The translations under genes and the position numbers were made by a program. 64,000 bases of DNA from assembly GCA_902764875.1 (NCBI GenBank), contig CACWXP010000011.1:1-64000 (forward strand). Direction: 5' to 3'. The stretch's first letter is position 1. The number at the start of each line of letters is the position of its first letter. This document shows, piece after piece, positions 34,025 through 42,886 of the stretch. The DNA comes from an uncultured Eubacteriales bacterium. Lineage in GTDB: Bacteria; Bacillota; Clostridia; Christensenellales; Aristaeellaceae. The notes beneath the pieces are model-generated. The model was not told where the DNA came from, searched no databases, and was given only the letters and a program-made list of their open reading frames with translations.

Positions 34025-34632
34025 ACGAAATTCCCGATGAAGGATCGCCGGTGGATCGGGCACGGGCCGTATTTCTTCAGGGCTTCGATATGCTCCCTTG
34101 TGCCGTATCCCTTGTTGCGGGCAAAGCCGTATTCGGGCCAAAGGCGATCGGCCTCGGCCATCTGGCGGTCTCTCGTAACCTTTGCGACGATGCTGGCGGC
34201 GGCAATACTGTAGGAGTTCGCATCGCCCTTGATGATCGGAACTTCCGTTCCGTTCAGACCGAGGTTTGTCACCGCATCGATGAGGAAACAATCCGCCGGC
34301 ACCTTTGAAGCCGCAAGGCGCATGGCGCTTTTTGTAGCCTGAAGAATGTTGATCCGGTCGATTTCCTCAGGGCTCATTTCACCGATGCCGACATGGAGAG
34401 CGGCCTGCATGATTTCATCGAAAACCTTTTCCCGGCGAGATTCGCTGAGCTTTTTGCTGTCGTCGATCCAGAGGATCAGGGGCTGTTCCGGCATGACGAC
34501 ACAGGCCGTGACCACATTGCCGGCCAGGGGGCCCCTTCCCACCTCGTCCATACCGGCGAGGACGATGCCGGGGGTTCTGTATTGCGCGTCGAAAGCTATC
34601 AGAGCTTTCGCATGCTCCAACCGGTTGATCAT
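34021..34632 (-). CDS. rnhB: Ribonuclease HII
   Basis: A 203-residue RNase HII that removes single ribonucleotides from DNA. The GMDEVGRGPLAG motif with the catalytic DE pair, DSKKLS, and the later Asp in IKGDANSYSIAAASIVAKVTRD are all present. GAGGTGAA lies before the ATG. It overlaps both neighbours by 4 bases (rbgA upstream, yraN downstream). Confidence 0.96.
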   Translation of the reverse strand: MINRLEHAKALIAFDAQYRTPGIVLAGMDEVGRGPLAGNVVTACVVMPEQPLILWIDDSKKLSESRREKVFDEIMQAALHVGIGEMSPEEIDRINILQATKSAMRLAASKVPADCFLIDAVTNLGLNGTEVPIIKGDANSYSIAAASIVAKVTRDRQMAEADRLWPEYGFARNKGYGTREHIEALKKYGPCPIHRRSFIGNFV

Positions 34633-35591
34633 GGATTCACCTCTTCCGTGCTTTTGCTGCCCCGGCCGGGGGCAGCGGCTTCTCCTTCATCATTCTGTCC
34701 GGTTCCGGCAGGTTTCTCATTCACGTCTTTTCCCTGCTCCGGCGCCTTTTCAAGGGTGATCCTGCCGAGCTTTCCGCCGCGGAACTCGTCGAGAATGACG
34801 CGGGAAGCGCGGTCGTAATCGCATTCCCCGCCCTTCAGCAGCCACCCGCGACCCCGGCAGACCGCATCAATAAGTTCCTGCCCCCGGAGGGACGGATCGT
34901 TCACATGGAACCGATCCATGACCCTGTCCGGGCAGGTTTCCATCATTTCTTCCAAAAGGGAAAGGGAGAGCAGGTACAGGTCGGTCACATCGTCCTTGAC
35001 GGAACCGATGTAGCACAGGCGTTTCGCCGCCTGCTGATCATCCAGGCGGGGCCAGAGCATGCCGGGCGTGTCGAGCAGCTCGAGATACGGGGAGATGCGG
35101 ATCCACTGATTACTCTTTGTAACGCCGGGGCGATCCCCCGTCCGGGCGATTCCTTTTCCCCGAAGCGCGTTGATCAGCGTGCTTTTTCCTACATTCGGAA
35201 CGCCGAGAACCATGACCTTCACCGTTTTCCGGACGCCCCGGGCCAGCGCTCTGTCCACTGCATCTTTGGTGGATTTCTGGATGAGCTGGATGATTTCTTT
35301 GGTTTTTAACATTGTGGAATTGATCGCAAAGGCATCTGTACCGGATGCACGGATGACCTTCAGCCATTTGGCCGTTTCGGCCGGATCGGCCAGATCGGCC
35401 TTATTCAGCAGGACGATGTGCTTTTTGCCTCCGGCGAGCCGGTTGATTTCCGGATTGCGGCTTGAATGCGGAAGGCGGGCATCGCAAAGTTCGAGGATGA
35501 GATCGACCTTTCGGATCTGGTCGGAAAGAAGTCGCTTTGTTTTAGCCATATGCCCCGGGTACCAGTTTATGGGCATTGCGGAATTCTCCAT
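34629..35591 (-). CDS. rbgA: Ribosome biogenesis GTPase RbgA (YlqF)
   Basis: A 320-residue circularly permuted GTPase needed for late 50S assembly. The order of motifs is permuted: INWYPGHMAK at the N-terminus, G4 NKADLAD, then G1 GVPNVGKSTLINALRG, then G3 DTPGMLWP. The C-terminal ANTAR-like domain follows, with a charged tail (~285-320). The start MENSAM has GGAGG about 7 bases upstream. It heads the long rbgA-rnhB-yraN operon and has its own good promoter. Confidence 0.96.
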   Translation of the reverse strand: MENSAMPINWYPGHMAKTKRLLSDQIRKVDLILELCDARLPHSSRNPEINRLAGGKKHIVLLNKADLADPAETAKWLKVIRASGTDAFAINSTMLKTKEIIQLIQKSTKDAVDRALARGVRKTVKVMVLGVPNVGKSTLINALRGKGIARTGDRPGVTKSNQWIRISPYLELLDTPGMLWPRLDDQQAAKRLCYIGSVKDDVTDLYLLSLSLLEEMMETCPDRVMDRFHVNDPSLRGQELIDAVCRGRGWLLKGGECDYDRASRVILDEFRGGKLGRITLEKAPEQGKDVNEKPAGTGQNDEGEAAAPGRGSKSTEEVNP

Positions 35592-35629
35592 ACCTGACCT
35601 CCAATCCGAACCTCGTGAATTTCTTCTTC

Positions 35630-35658
35630 ATTATATAACAAGCCATATTGCACATCAA
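35630..35658 (-). promoter_or_regulatory. Promoter of the rbgA operon
   Basis: Minus-strand TTGATG (35653-35658), 17-bp spacer, TATAAT (35630-35635), 38 bases before the rbgA start. Confidence 0.8.
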
Positions 35659-35738
35659 GGCGAACAAAAATAAAAAATCCCGGTTTCTTTGACAGGCCCC
35701 AGGATCAGGCAGACCGAAGTTTGGAAAACACAAAAACA

Positions 35739-35764
35739 GAACGCGGTCTTTACAAACCGCGTTC
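35739..35764 (-). terminator. Terminator after the GH3-DUF2461 unit
   Basis: 9-bp stem GAACGCGGT/ACCGCGTTC with an 8-base loop; on the minus strand it is followed by CTGTTTTTGTGTTTT. Confidence 0.85.
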
Positions 35765-35770
35765 CGAAAC

Positions 35771-36451
35771 TTAACCGAGTTCATCCACGTAACCGCGGAG
35801 CAGCCGATAAAGCGGTGCCAGCGCTTTGAAATCCCTGCGGACTTCCTTGAGGATTTTGTCGGAATAGATCATTTTGTAATCGGGATTTTCCTTAAAGATA
35901 TAGAAATCCTTTGCCAGATACCAGCGCTTCAGGCGTTCCGGGATTTCCGGCGGTACAGGCATCTTTTTATGAGCGGTTCCGCCGAGAATCATCTTCCTGC
36001 GGGGCAGATCCAGATCATCCAGCAGGGCAAGGGTTCCTTCGGGATTGGCCCGCATCCTTTTGCGGAAAAGATCAAGCGCCTCGCGGTTTTCATCCCAGAA
36101 TCCCATCCCCCAGCCAAGGCGGTCCGGGCCTGCTTCAAAATAATAGAACAGGGATTTTTCCCGCGGCTCCGCCGCATGGCGGAAAAGGTACCAGAGATGA
36201 TCCCGGTAGGGGCTTTTATCCCGGGTGAAGCGGGTATCGCGGTGGATTCTGGAGAGGCACTTGTGGGGACGGACTTCCATCTGCGGATCAATTTTCAGCA
36301 TGTCCGGAGCGAGATCCTCGATCATCGCATAGAACACCTGCTGCACTTCCTCCACATAGCGGTCATGCTCCTGATGGAAGTATTCCGTGTTGTTATGAAA
36401 TTTCAGATCCAGAAAGAAACGGATTGTTTCGTCCGTAAAACCGGTGAACAT
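35771..36451 (-). CDS. DUF2461 (TIGR02453) family protein
   Basis: A 226-residue protein of the DUF2461 family: FTDETIRFFLDLKFHNNTEYFH at the N-terminus, RIHRDTRFTRDKSPYRDHLW in the middle and the YFEAGPDRLGWGMGFW strand. The biochemical role is unknown. The start at 36451 has AAAGGAAA upstream; 17 further codons are open but not conserved-looking. It follows the GH3 gene by 20 bases and ends at a terminator. Confidence 0.88.
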   Translation of the reverse strand: MFTGFTDETIRFFLDLKFHNNTEYFHQEHDRYVEEVQQVFYAMIEDLAPDMLKIDPQMEVRPHKCLSRIHRDTRFTRDKSPYRDHLWYLFRHAAEPREKSLFYYFEAGPDRLGWGMGFWDENREALDLFRKRMRANPEGTLALLDDLDLPRRKMILGGTAHKKMPVPPEIPERLKRWYLAKDFYIFKENPDYKMIYSDKILKEVRRDFKALAPLYRLLRGYVDELG

Positions 36452-36471
36452 AAGATTTCCTTTCAAACGGA

Positions 36472-38541
36472 TTATTCGATGACGACGGGCCTGACGCCGC
36501 ACATTTGAACACTCTTTTCGTCCGGCTGGCTGACGCCGACAAAGAAAGTCAGCTTTCCGGCGGGGATTCTTTCGCCGTCTTTATTCACGACGGTATCGGT
36601 CCATTTGTCCAGGGGAATCGCAACGGTTTCGGAGGCCCCCGCCTTCACAAAGACGCGGCGGAAGCCGCAGAGCCGCGGATGCGCCGGCGCATCGGGACTG
36701 TCGGCAGCGACATAAACCTGCAGGACCGTTTCGCCGTCCGTTTTCCCGGTGTTTTCGACCGTTGCCGTGATGGTGTTTCCATCTTTCTTCGCGGAAACGA
36801 CCTTCCAGGTGGTATAGCTGAGACCGAAACCGAAGGGATACAGAACATCGCCGGTGAAATAGCGGTAGGTTCTGTTCTTCATACTGTAATCCTCAAAGGC
36901 GGGCAGATCCTTCACATCCTTGTAGAAGGTCAGGGGCAGATGACCGCCGGGGTTCTTTTCGCCGAAAAGAATTTCCGCCAGAGCCGTTCCGCCGGCCTGG
37001 CCCGGATACCAGGCGAAGAGCTTCGCGTTGCCTTCCGGAACGTTCAGGGAACTGCCGGCCGCGATGACCGTGACGAGCTTCTTCGCACTCTTTTCAAGGG
37101 TTTTCAGGAGTTTACGCTGGCTTTCAGGGATCAGCAGATCGTTCTTGTCGCCGCTGAAGTATTCGTTGCCGGTGTCGCCCTCTTCCCCTTCCAGACCGGC
37201 ATCGAGGCCGACGCAGGCAATCGTCACATCCGCCGTTTCCGCATACATGGCCGCCTCGGCCAGGCGGTCGTCCGCCTGGGCCAGGTTGGAAGTTCTGTCC
37301 TTGAACAGATGGCTTCCGAGGCTGTACAACACGCGGATGCCGCGGGCCTTGCAGTAAGCCCGGATACCTTCCAGGAAGGTGACATAGCGGGAACTTGTGC
37401 CGTTGTAGTTACCCTCCAGCGCCGGGATGCTGTCCGCATTCGGGCCGATGACGGCGATCGTTTTGATTTTTGCGGGATCCAGGGGCAGGGTTCCGTCGTT
37501 TTCCAGAAGAACCATGCTCTTTTCTGCCGCCTTCAGAGCCAGCGCATCGTTTTCATCGGTATCGGCGTCGGTGACGGGGATACGGTTGTATTCGCAGTTT
37601 TCATCGAAGAGGCCCAGGAGATACCGGGTTGTGAAAAGACGTTCACAGGCCGTCGTGATCTGTTCTTCCGTCACCAATCCCTGTTTCAGGGCCTGGAGCA
37701 TATGGAGATAGGTGTTGCCGCAGTTCAGGTCGCAGCCGTTTTTCAGTGCCAGGGCGGCGCTTTCTTCAGCCGTGTCGGTCACTTTATGATTCTCATGGAA
37801 ATCGCGGACGGCCCAGCAGTCGCTGACCACATGACCGCGGAACCCCCATTTTTCGCGCAAGGTTTTCTTCAGCAGCGTTTCGCTTCCGCAGGCGGGCTCG
37901 CCGTTGACGCGGTTGTAGGCGCCCATGACGGACTCCACTTCCGCTTCCTTCACTGTTTCTTCAAAGGCGGTGAGGTAGGTTTCAACCATGTCTTTTGGAT
38001 TTGCCACGGCGTTGAACTCATGCCGCAGGGCCTCGGGACCGCTGTGGACGGCAAAATGCTTGCTGCAGGCGGCGACCTTCAGGTATTTTCCGTCTCCCTG
38101 GAGGCCTTTGATGAAGCGGATGCCCAGACGGGTGGTCAGATAGGGATCCTCGCCGTAGGTTTCGTGACCACGGCCCCACCGAGGATCGCGGAAAATGTTG
38201 ATATTCGGGCTCCAAACCGTCAGTCCCTTATAGATATCCCTGTCGCCGTGGGCGCTTTGGCCGTTATATTTCGCACGGGCCTCCCGGGAAATTGCGGAGG
38301 CGATTTCTTCCTGGAAATCCTCGTCGAAGATGGCGGCCAGGCCGATGGCCTGGGGAAAAACGGTGGCCGTTCCGGCGCGGGCAACCCCGTGGAGCACTTC
38401 ATTCCACCAGTTGTAGGCGGGAATACCGAGCCGCGGGATGGCAGGCGCGTCGTATTTCAGCTGGGAAGCTTTTTCCTCAATCGTCATTTTTGCGACCAGT
38501 TCTCTGGCCTTTGCGGCAGCTTCTTCTCTGTTTCTCATCAT
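36472..38541 (-). CDS. Glycoside hydrolase family 3 (beta-xylosidase/arabinosidase-like)
   Basis: A 689-residue cytoplasmic GH3 enzyme (no signal peptide). N-terminal barrel with IPAYNWWNEVLHGVAR and SPNINIFRDPRWGRGHETYGEDP, typical of xylosidase/arabinosidase-type GH3. The nucleophile Asp is in GHVVSDCWAV. A second alpha/beta sandwich domain (~350-560; GEEGDTGNEYFSGDK) and a C-terminal fibronectin III-like domain (~590-685) follow. I start at 38541, where AGGAG lies 9 bases upstream; the upstream ATGs at 38565 and 38562 have no SD. It trims imported xylo- or arabino-oligosaccharides. It sits between rplS and rbgA, which are normally close together. Confidence 0.9.
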   Translation of the reverse strand: MMRNREEAAAKARELVAKMTIEEKASQLKYDAPAIPRLGIPAYNWWNEVLHGVARAGTATVFPQAIGLAAIFDEDFQEEIASAISREARAKYNGQSAHGDRDIYKGLTVWSPNINIFRDPRWGRGHETYGEDPYLTTRLGIRFIKGLQGDGKYLKVAACSKHFAVHSGPEALRHEFNAVANPKDMVETYLTAFEETVKEAEVESVMGAYNRVNGEPACGSETLLKKTLREKWGFRGHVVSDCWAVRDFHENHKVTDTAEESAALALKNGCDLNCGNTYLHMLQALKQGLVTEEQITTACERLFTTRYLLGLFDENCEYNRIPVTDADTDENDALALKAAEKSMVLLENDGTLPLDPAKIKTIAVIGPNADSIPALEGNYNGTSSRYVTFLEGIRAYCKARGIRVLYSLGSHLFKDRTSNLAQADDRLAEAAMYAETADVTIACVGLDAGLEGEEGDTGNEYFSGDKNDLLIPESQRKLLKTLEKSAKKLVTVIAAGSSLNVPEGNAKLFAWYPGQAGGTALAEILFGEKNPGGHLPLTFYKDVKDLPAFEDYSMKNRTYRYFTGDVLYPFGFGLSYTTWKVVSAKKDGNTITATVENTGKTDGETVLQVYVAADSPDAPAHPRLCGFRRVFVKAGASETVAIPLDKWTDTVVNKDGERIPAGKLTFFVGVSQPDEKSVQMCGVRPVVIE

Positions 38542-38601
38542 TTCCGGTCTCCTGTTCCTCATCATTTTATGCCTGGAAACACGTCATCTACGCTGTATAT
38601 C

Positions 38602-38630
38602 ATCATAACACGAATAAGCCGTACGTACAA
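38602..38630 (-). promoter_or_regulatory. Promoter of the GH3-DUF2461 unit
   Basis: Minus-strand TTGTAC (38625-38630), 17-bp spacer, TATGAT (38602-38607). A GTACGTAC palindrome (38621-38628) overlaps the -35 and may be an operator. Confidence 0.7.
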
Positions 38631-38680
38631 CCTTAAAATGTTCGTGTTTTTCGGGATCTTTCGAGAAATCAAAAGCGGGA

Positions 38681-38717
38681 CATATAAAAGAACCGTTCTC
38701 TCTTTTCAGAGGAACGG
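38681..38717 (-). terminator. Terminator after rplS
   Basis: Arms CCGTTC (38693-38698) and GAACGG (38712-38717), extended by TCT/AGA with a bulge; on the minus strand it runs into GTTCTTTTATAT. It contains an AAAAGAACCG run like the dispersed motif. Confidence 0.7.
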
Positions 38718-38735
38718 CCCTTCACAGGACACAGA

Positions 38736-39086
38736 TCACACGCGTTTGACTTCCTTAATTTTGGCCGCTTTGCCCTGAAGGCTGCGCAGATAGTACAGCT
38801 TGGCGCGGCGAACCTTACCGCGGCGGATGACGTCGACGTGATCCACGCGGGGGGAATTGATCGGGAACGTACGTTCGACGCCGATCCCGTAGGACACCCG
38901 GCGAACAGTGAATGTTTCGCGGATGCCGCCGTTACGCTTGGCGATCACAGTACCTTCGAAGGCCTGCAGCCGTTCACGGTTACCTTCAACAACCTTGACC
39001 CAAACGCGGACAGTATCGCCGACATTGAACTGGGGAAGATCGCTGCGGATCTGCTTCGCCTCGATGGAACGAATAATCTCATTCAT
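38736..39086 (-). CDS. rplS: 50S ribosomal protein L19
   Basis: A 116-residue L19: [45 protein letters not shown]..., the signature [20 protein letters not shown] and the basic C-terminus [18 protein letters not shown]. It lies at the 30S-50S interface. AGGAGG lies 9 bases before the ATG. It has its own promoter and terminator here, unlike the common rpsP-rimM-trmD-rplS operon. Confidence 0.98.
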   Translation of the reverse strand: MNEIIRSIEAKQIRSDLPQFNVGDTVRVWVKVVEGNRERLQAFEGTVIAKRNGGIRETFTVRRVSYGIGVERTFPINSPRVDHVDVIRRGKVRRAKLYYLRSLQGKAAKIKEVKRV

Positions 39087-39186
39087 GATGTGTGCCTCCT
39101 TCCCTTATAGACGTTCTTGCTCCGGGGACGGAACCGAACGGAACCGTCACGCAGACCGGACAGAGGACCGTCCGCATAACTTTGAT

Positions 39187-39215
39187 ATATTATCATATCG
39201 CGAGAGGAAATTCAA
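39187..39215 (-). promoter_or_regulatory. rplS promoter
   Basis: Minus-strand TTGAAT (39210-39215), 17-bp spacer, TAATAT (39187-39192). It leaves a ~95-base 5' leader before rplS with a GGAACCGAACGGAACC direct repeat. Confidence 0.7.
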
Positions 39216-39234
39216 GATGTTTTTTGGCGACAGA

Positions 39235-39846
39235 TCAGAGACCGGTGGTTTCATAGGATGATGCGCCGTTGTTCGTCGGGCAGACGTACAGGATGGCATA
39301 TTTTTCGGGAGTGAAATAATAAAGGAAGACGCTGGTTCCGTCCTCTGCGGTCCATTCCAGCGCGCTGCGAATCAGATCCTGCTGATAATAATTCTGGTAG
39401 ATCCGATCCATCCATCCCTTGATGATCAGGGGATTGGCTTCCCGGCTGTCCCCGTAAACAGAACAGAGGGCACCGGTGAGATACTGATAATTCAGGGAGG
39501 TGCAGTCCTGCGTGAACTCATAAGTAATCATCCTGAGTGCATCCTGCTTGAACATATACACCAGATCGGCAGAAAAGCGGCTGACCTGAACCGGAGATTC
39601 GGAGATCAGCACCGCCCAGTCGGAAGAGACAGACTGCTTCATCGGAATATTTTCTATTGCGATGACCTGCTGCTGATTCATGGCCCAGGATACACCGTTT
39701 CGGAAGGAAAAAGGCTTTGCCTGCTGTTGTTCCGTTGTCACCAGATCGCGAATGCTGGAGCCGGAAACCGGTGTGCCTTCACCAAAGGCGCCGCAAACGC
39801 TAAATAACAACGCCAGGCCGCAAACCATTGCAATGATCCGTTTCAT
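39235..39846 (-). CDS. Secreted protein of unknown function
   Basis: A 203-residue protein with a signal peptide (MKRIIAMVCGLALLFSVCGAFG, then EGT). The mature part is mixed alpha/beta with conserved-looking NGVSWAMNQQQVIAIE and YYFTPEKYAILYV. The family was not recognised. Its ATG overlaps the stop of the acyltransferase-domain gene (39843-39846), so it is translated with it and may act on the same envelope substrate. Confidence 0.75.
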   Translation of the reverse strand: MKRIIAMVCGLALLFSVCGAFGEGTPVSGSSIRDLVTTEQQQAKPFSFRNGVSWAMNQQQVIAIENIPMKQSVSSDWAVLISESPVQVSRFSADLVYMFKQDALRMITYEFTQDCTSLNYQYLTGALCSVYGDSREANPLIIKGWMDRIYQNYYQQDLIRSALEWTAEDGTSVFLYYFTPEKYAILYVCPTNNGASSYETTGL

Positions 39847-41900
39847 ATTTCTTTCCCCTTTCGCGCATTTTCCGCGTTTTGATTTTCGATTCCGCGGATC
39901 TGCCGAAGTGTTTCCGCCACGATCCTCTCCTGCTCCTGCTTCAGAGGCGCATCCGGATTGTATTCAAATATTTCGCCGAAGGTGATGCTCCGATGCGTTT
40001 TATCTGCGTACATCGGAAGCATCCGAAGCTTCTTTTTCTTCCGCTTCCAGTAAATATTGGCCAGCATTACAAAGCCGGGAGACAGATCACCGATACCCTC
40101 CTGGGGATACTTCTGCTCCGGATTCTCCGGGAAAATAAGGATATTATCTCCGGTTTCCATAGCCTCCAGCGTTAAACGGAAGGTTTCCCGGAGCTTCAGG
40201 GGGGACTCCTTGTAAACGGGGATGCACTCCAGCTGTCCCATGACATTCACGCTGAGCCAGGCGGCCATTCTTGCCAACAGGCGCTTTTCGAACTCGGGCA
40301 TACCTTCCTGGCGGCTGGTAGTGTTTTCATAGATATACTCGGTAACCGATTTCTTGTCGAACATCATGGTGGAATTCGCCCAGGCGCGAATCGGAACCGG
40401 AATATAGATTTTACAGGCCATGGGTCCGTAGAATTCACCGTGATTGCAGAGGAACACCAGCGGATTGTCGTCATCGGTGACAATATGATCCTTATTGTAA
40501 ACCCTGCAGCGAAAATGGAGGCGGCAGAGGAAGATCAGGAACCGGGACAGCCAGGGCTGGCGGTAAGGTTCACTGATCACACGGGTTACCTGTTCCTGCA
40601 GCGCCGGGTTTTCGACACCGCTTTCCTTCAGCTTGAGCAATTTTCTTATTTTTTGAATATAGCGGCTGCTGAGAGGAAAGCGGAAGGCACTGATCAACGC
40701 GCCGATCAACACCAGGAAAACGGGAACGGCCATCACCGGCTGAAAGCGGGCGGCCCATTCCTCCGCGGACTGCGGCAGGCCCCTGCGGTTCACGAAGCAT
40801 ACGATTCCCAGGGCAATCAGCGCCAGAACATCCCCCAGGAGACGGGCCAGATTCCAGTTGGTGAGACGGAGCTTCCAGTACCCCTTGGGAACCTCCGATC
40901 CGCTGGCGTGTACGGCTTCCGGCATCAGTTCCTCGATACGGCCGAGTCCGGTAAGGCTGAGGGATCCGCCCACGGTGCATATGATCAGGGAAATAAAAAT
41001 TCTTGTATAATCAACCTTTCCGGCGACGAGCATCTGGATACAGAGAATAATACCGGCCAGCCACATGATGAGCCCGGAGCAAAGCAGCCAGGTCGGATCC
41101 TTCATGCCCTTACGTTCGGATTTGCGAATGAGCAAAAAGCCGATTTCGGCGGGAATCACGGTACACAGCACTGCGGTAATCATCGCGTGGAAAAGGCTTT
41201 CCCGGTTTGTTGCCACCAGGGCATAAATACAGGTGACAGTCAGTTCCACGGCCATCACCAGGAGGAGACTGACCCACTCCATCGTGTGATAGGCGTGCGC
41301 CTTACGAAAGTCTGCTTCTCCGAGATCCGATTCCTGTTCGATCTGTTCACGGCTTCCGCGAAGACGCCAGGTGACGTAAATCCGATATGCGATCAGGATC
41401 ATAAACCCGGCGGCCGGCATCCACCCGTCTTTCCAACCGAAGTTTGTGAAAATAATGGCGGACATGCCGCCCATGATCAGCAGCTGGATGACGACGCCGC
41501 TGATCTTCGCCCGGAGCGGCAGTTTTTCATCCGCATTGAAAAAACGGGATACCCGGTCGATATTCGCCTCTGCACAGATGCACAGCACAACAGCCGCAAA
41601 AAGAATCCAGGTTTTGCCGCTTTGAATGGTACCCGGGAAAATGCCGACCAGCAGCACCCCGATGGCCAGCAGGACGATCAGGATCAACACCGTCCAGCGC
41701 TTTGCGTAGGACGGCAGAAACGCACGGTCTTTTCCGTAGGTTTTGGCAAAGACCAGAACCGCTTTTCCGCAAAGATAGAGCACGCCGCCGTAGAGCGGCA
41801 TCCCTGTGAGCATGTTTGAAAGAATCATGCAGTAGATATAGCCGTAGAGCTGGGTTATGGCAGCACGCAGAGGCATTTTTTCCGCTGTTTTCGCAATCAT
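39843..41900 (-). CDS. Polytopic membrane protein with C-terminal PlsC-like acyltransferase domain
   Basis: A 685-residue protein. The first ~435 residues hold about twelve TM segments and look like an MFS-type transporter or flippase-like bundle. The C-terminal ~230 residues are a PlsC-type 1-acyl-glycerol-3-phosphate acyltransferase-like domain. The usual HxxxxD box is NHGEFYG (H487, with Gly at the Asp position), and the FPEG(T) box is IFPENPEQ (~590). It could be an acyltransferase with a changed site, or an inactive lipid-binding domain. The pairing recalls MFS-PlsC (LplT-Aas-like) fusions. ATGA overlap with the Lgt-like gene upstream and with the secreted-protein gene downstream. Confidence 0.75.
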   Translation of the reverse strand: MIAKTAEKMPLRAAITQLYGYIYCMILSNMLTGMPLYGGVLYLCGKAVLVFAKTYGKDRAFLPSYAKRWTVLILIVLLAIGVLLVGIFPGTIQSGKTWILFAAVVLCICAEANIDRVSRFFNADEKLPLRAKISGVVIQLLIMGGMSAIIFTNFGWKDGWMPAAGFMILIAYRIYVTWRLRGSREQIEQESDLGEADFRKAHAYHTMEWVSLLLVMAVELTVTCIYALVATNRESLFHAMITAVLCTVIPAEIGFLLIRKSERKGMKDPTWLLCSGLIMWLAGIILCIQMLVAGKVDYTRIFISLIICTVGGSLSLTGLGRIEELMPEAVHASGSEVPKGYWKLRLTNWNLARLLGDVLALIALGIVCFVNRRGLPQSAEEWAARFQPVMAVPVFLVLIGALISAFRFPLSSRYIQKIRKLLKLKESGVENPALQEQVTRVISEPYRQPWLSRFLIFLCRLHFRCRVYNKDHIVTDDDNPLVFLCNHGEFYGPMACKIYIPVPIRAWANSTMMFDKKSVTEYIYENTTSRQEGMPEFEKRLLARMAAWLSVNVMGQLECIPVYKESPLKLRETFRLTLEAMETGDNILIFPENPEQKYPQEGIGDLSPGFVMLANIYWKRKKKKLRMLPMYADKTHRSITFGEIFEYNPDAPLKQEQERIVAETLRQIRGIENQNAENARKGKEI

Positions 41901-42853
41901 GCCGGTCTCTCCCGTTTTACAAGCAGCAGAATGCCCAGGACGACCGGTACGGCCAGGCCAAGGAACATGACCGCGTAAAGCACATAGTGGCTGATACTCA
42001 TGCGGTCGAGGGCAAACTCGATGCCGCCAGCAAGGCCGATGGACAAAGGAAGCGAAATGATCGCTGCGCGGAAGATCCCCTTATGGGCTCCGCGGTTGCG
42101 GATGCCGGCAAGGGTCACACCCCAGACCAGAAGGATCGCGGCAAAAATCTGCTGAAAGCAAACGAAGCTGTATTCCAGAAAATGGTCATAGCGCAGGCTT
42201 TCCAGAATAATGCCGCCGGCGCCGCAAAGCATCATGAAAAGGATCCAGAGATCACCGTCAGCCCGGTTTCGGGTGAGGAAAAACACAAGAACCAGGAACA
42301 GCACCACCGCGCAGATCGCGCAGAGCAGGTGCGTTGCCAGAAAAGAAACGTCTTCATAGTAAGCGTCTTTTACCGAGAGGAAAGTTCCGTCCGGAAAGCT
42401 TCCGAAAGCAAGCTGACGGCTTATATTGAACCCTTCCGTTACCCGTTCGCCGAAGCGCTCGGCAGCCATCATCAGCGGCAGTGCTACAGAAACAATATCC
42501 AGCAGGATATCTGCTTTTTCCCCCACGGCTTTCGAACAGATCCATGCGCCGAGGAAAACGCCGAAGATCATACCGAAAAGGCTGAAGCCTCCGATAGAAA
42601 GGTTAAACCATGCACGAAAAGGCACGCCGCCCAGAGCCACATCGTTCAGCAGGCAAAAGACCAGTCTTGAACAGATGATCCCGCACAGGAGACTGAGCAG
42701 GGACAGCAGGGCGGCAGTCCCCTTTTTCAGCCTTTCCGCGCGGCAAAGAACACAAACGGCCGCAACGGCACAGAGGGCGCCGATAGCGCAATAAAGCCCG
42801 AAGGTGTAGACCTGGATCCCGAAGATTTCGGTTTTTGGCGCTTCTTCCCACAT
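41897..42853 (-). CDS. Lgt-like membrane protein (divergent prolipoprotein diacylglyceryl transferase)
   Basis: A 318-residue membrane protein with seven to eight TM segments. GGFSLFGMIFGVFLGAWI matches the Lgt loop around its catalytic His region, and AAERFGERVTEGFN sits where Lgt has GRxGNFxNxE. Only R, G and the last E of that signature are kept. A true Lgt moves diacylglyceryl to prelipoprotein cysteines; this one may have another acceptor or lipid. ATGA overlap with the acyltransferase-domain gene. A second, shorter Lgt-like protein lies at 45113-45829. Confidence 0.65.
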   Translation of the reverse strand: MWEEAPKTEIFGIQVYTFGLYCAIGALCAVAAVCVLCRAERLKKGTAALLSLLSLLCGIICSRLVFCLLNDVALGGVPFRAWFNLSIGGFSLFGMIFGVFLGAWICSKAVGEKADILLDIVSVALPLMMAAERFGERVTEGFNISRQLAFGSFPDGTFLSVKDAYYEDVSFLATHLLCAICAVVLFLVLVFFLTRNRADGDLWILFMMLCGAGGIILESLRYDHFLEYSFVCFQQIFAAILLVWGVTLAGIRNRGAHKGIFRAAIISLPLSIGLAGGIEFALDRMSISHYVLYAVMFLGLAVPVVLGILLLVKRERPA

Positions 42854-42886
42854 GTTCGAACCTCTTTCCTTCCGGAAAAGAGCAGA

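Noticed and set aside
31784-34213. 809-codon plus-strand open frame opposite the GT-C gene and yraN
   Set aside because: It crosses three recognised minus-strand genes and is built of low-complexity shadow sequence; no SD.
38542-38565. Upstream ATG pair for the GH3 gene
   Set aside because: No SD before 38565; AGGAG sits before the ATG at 38541.
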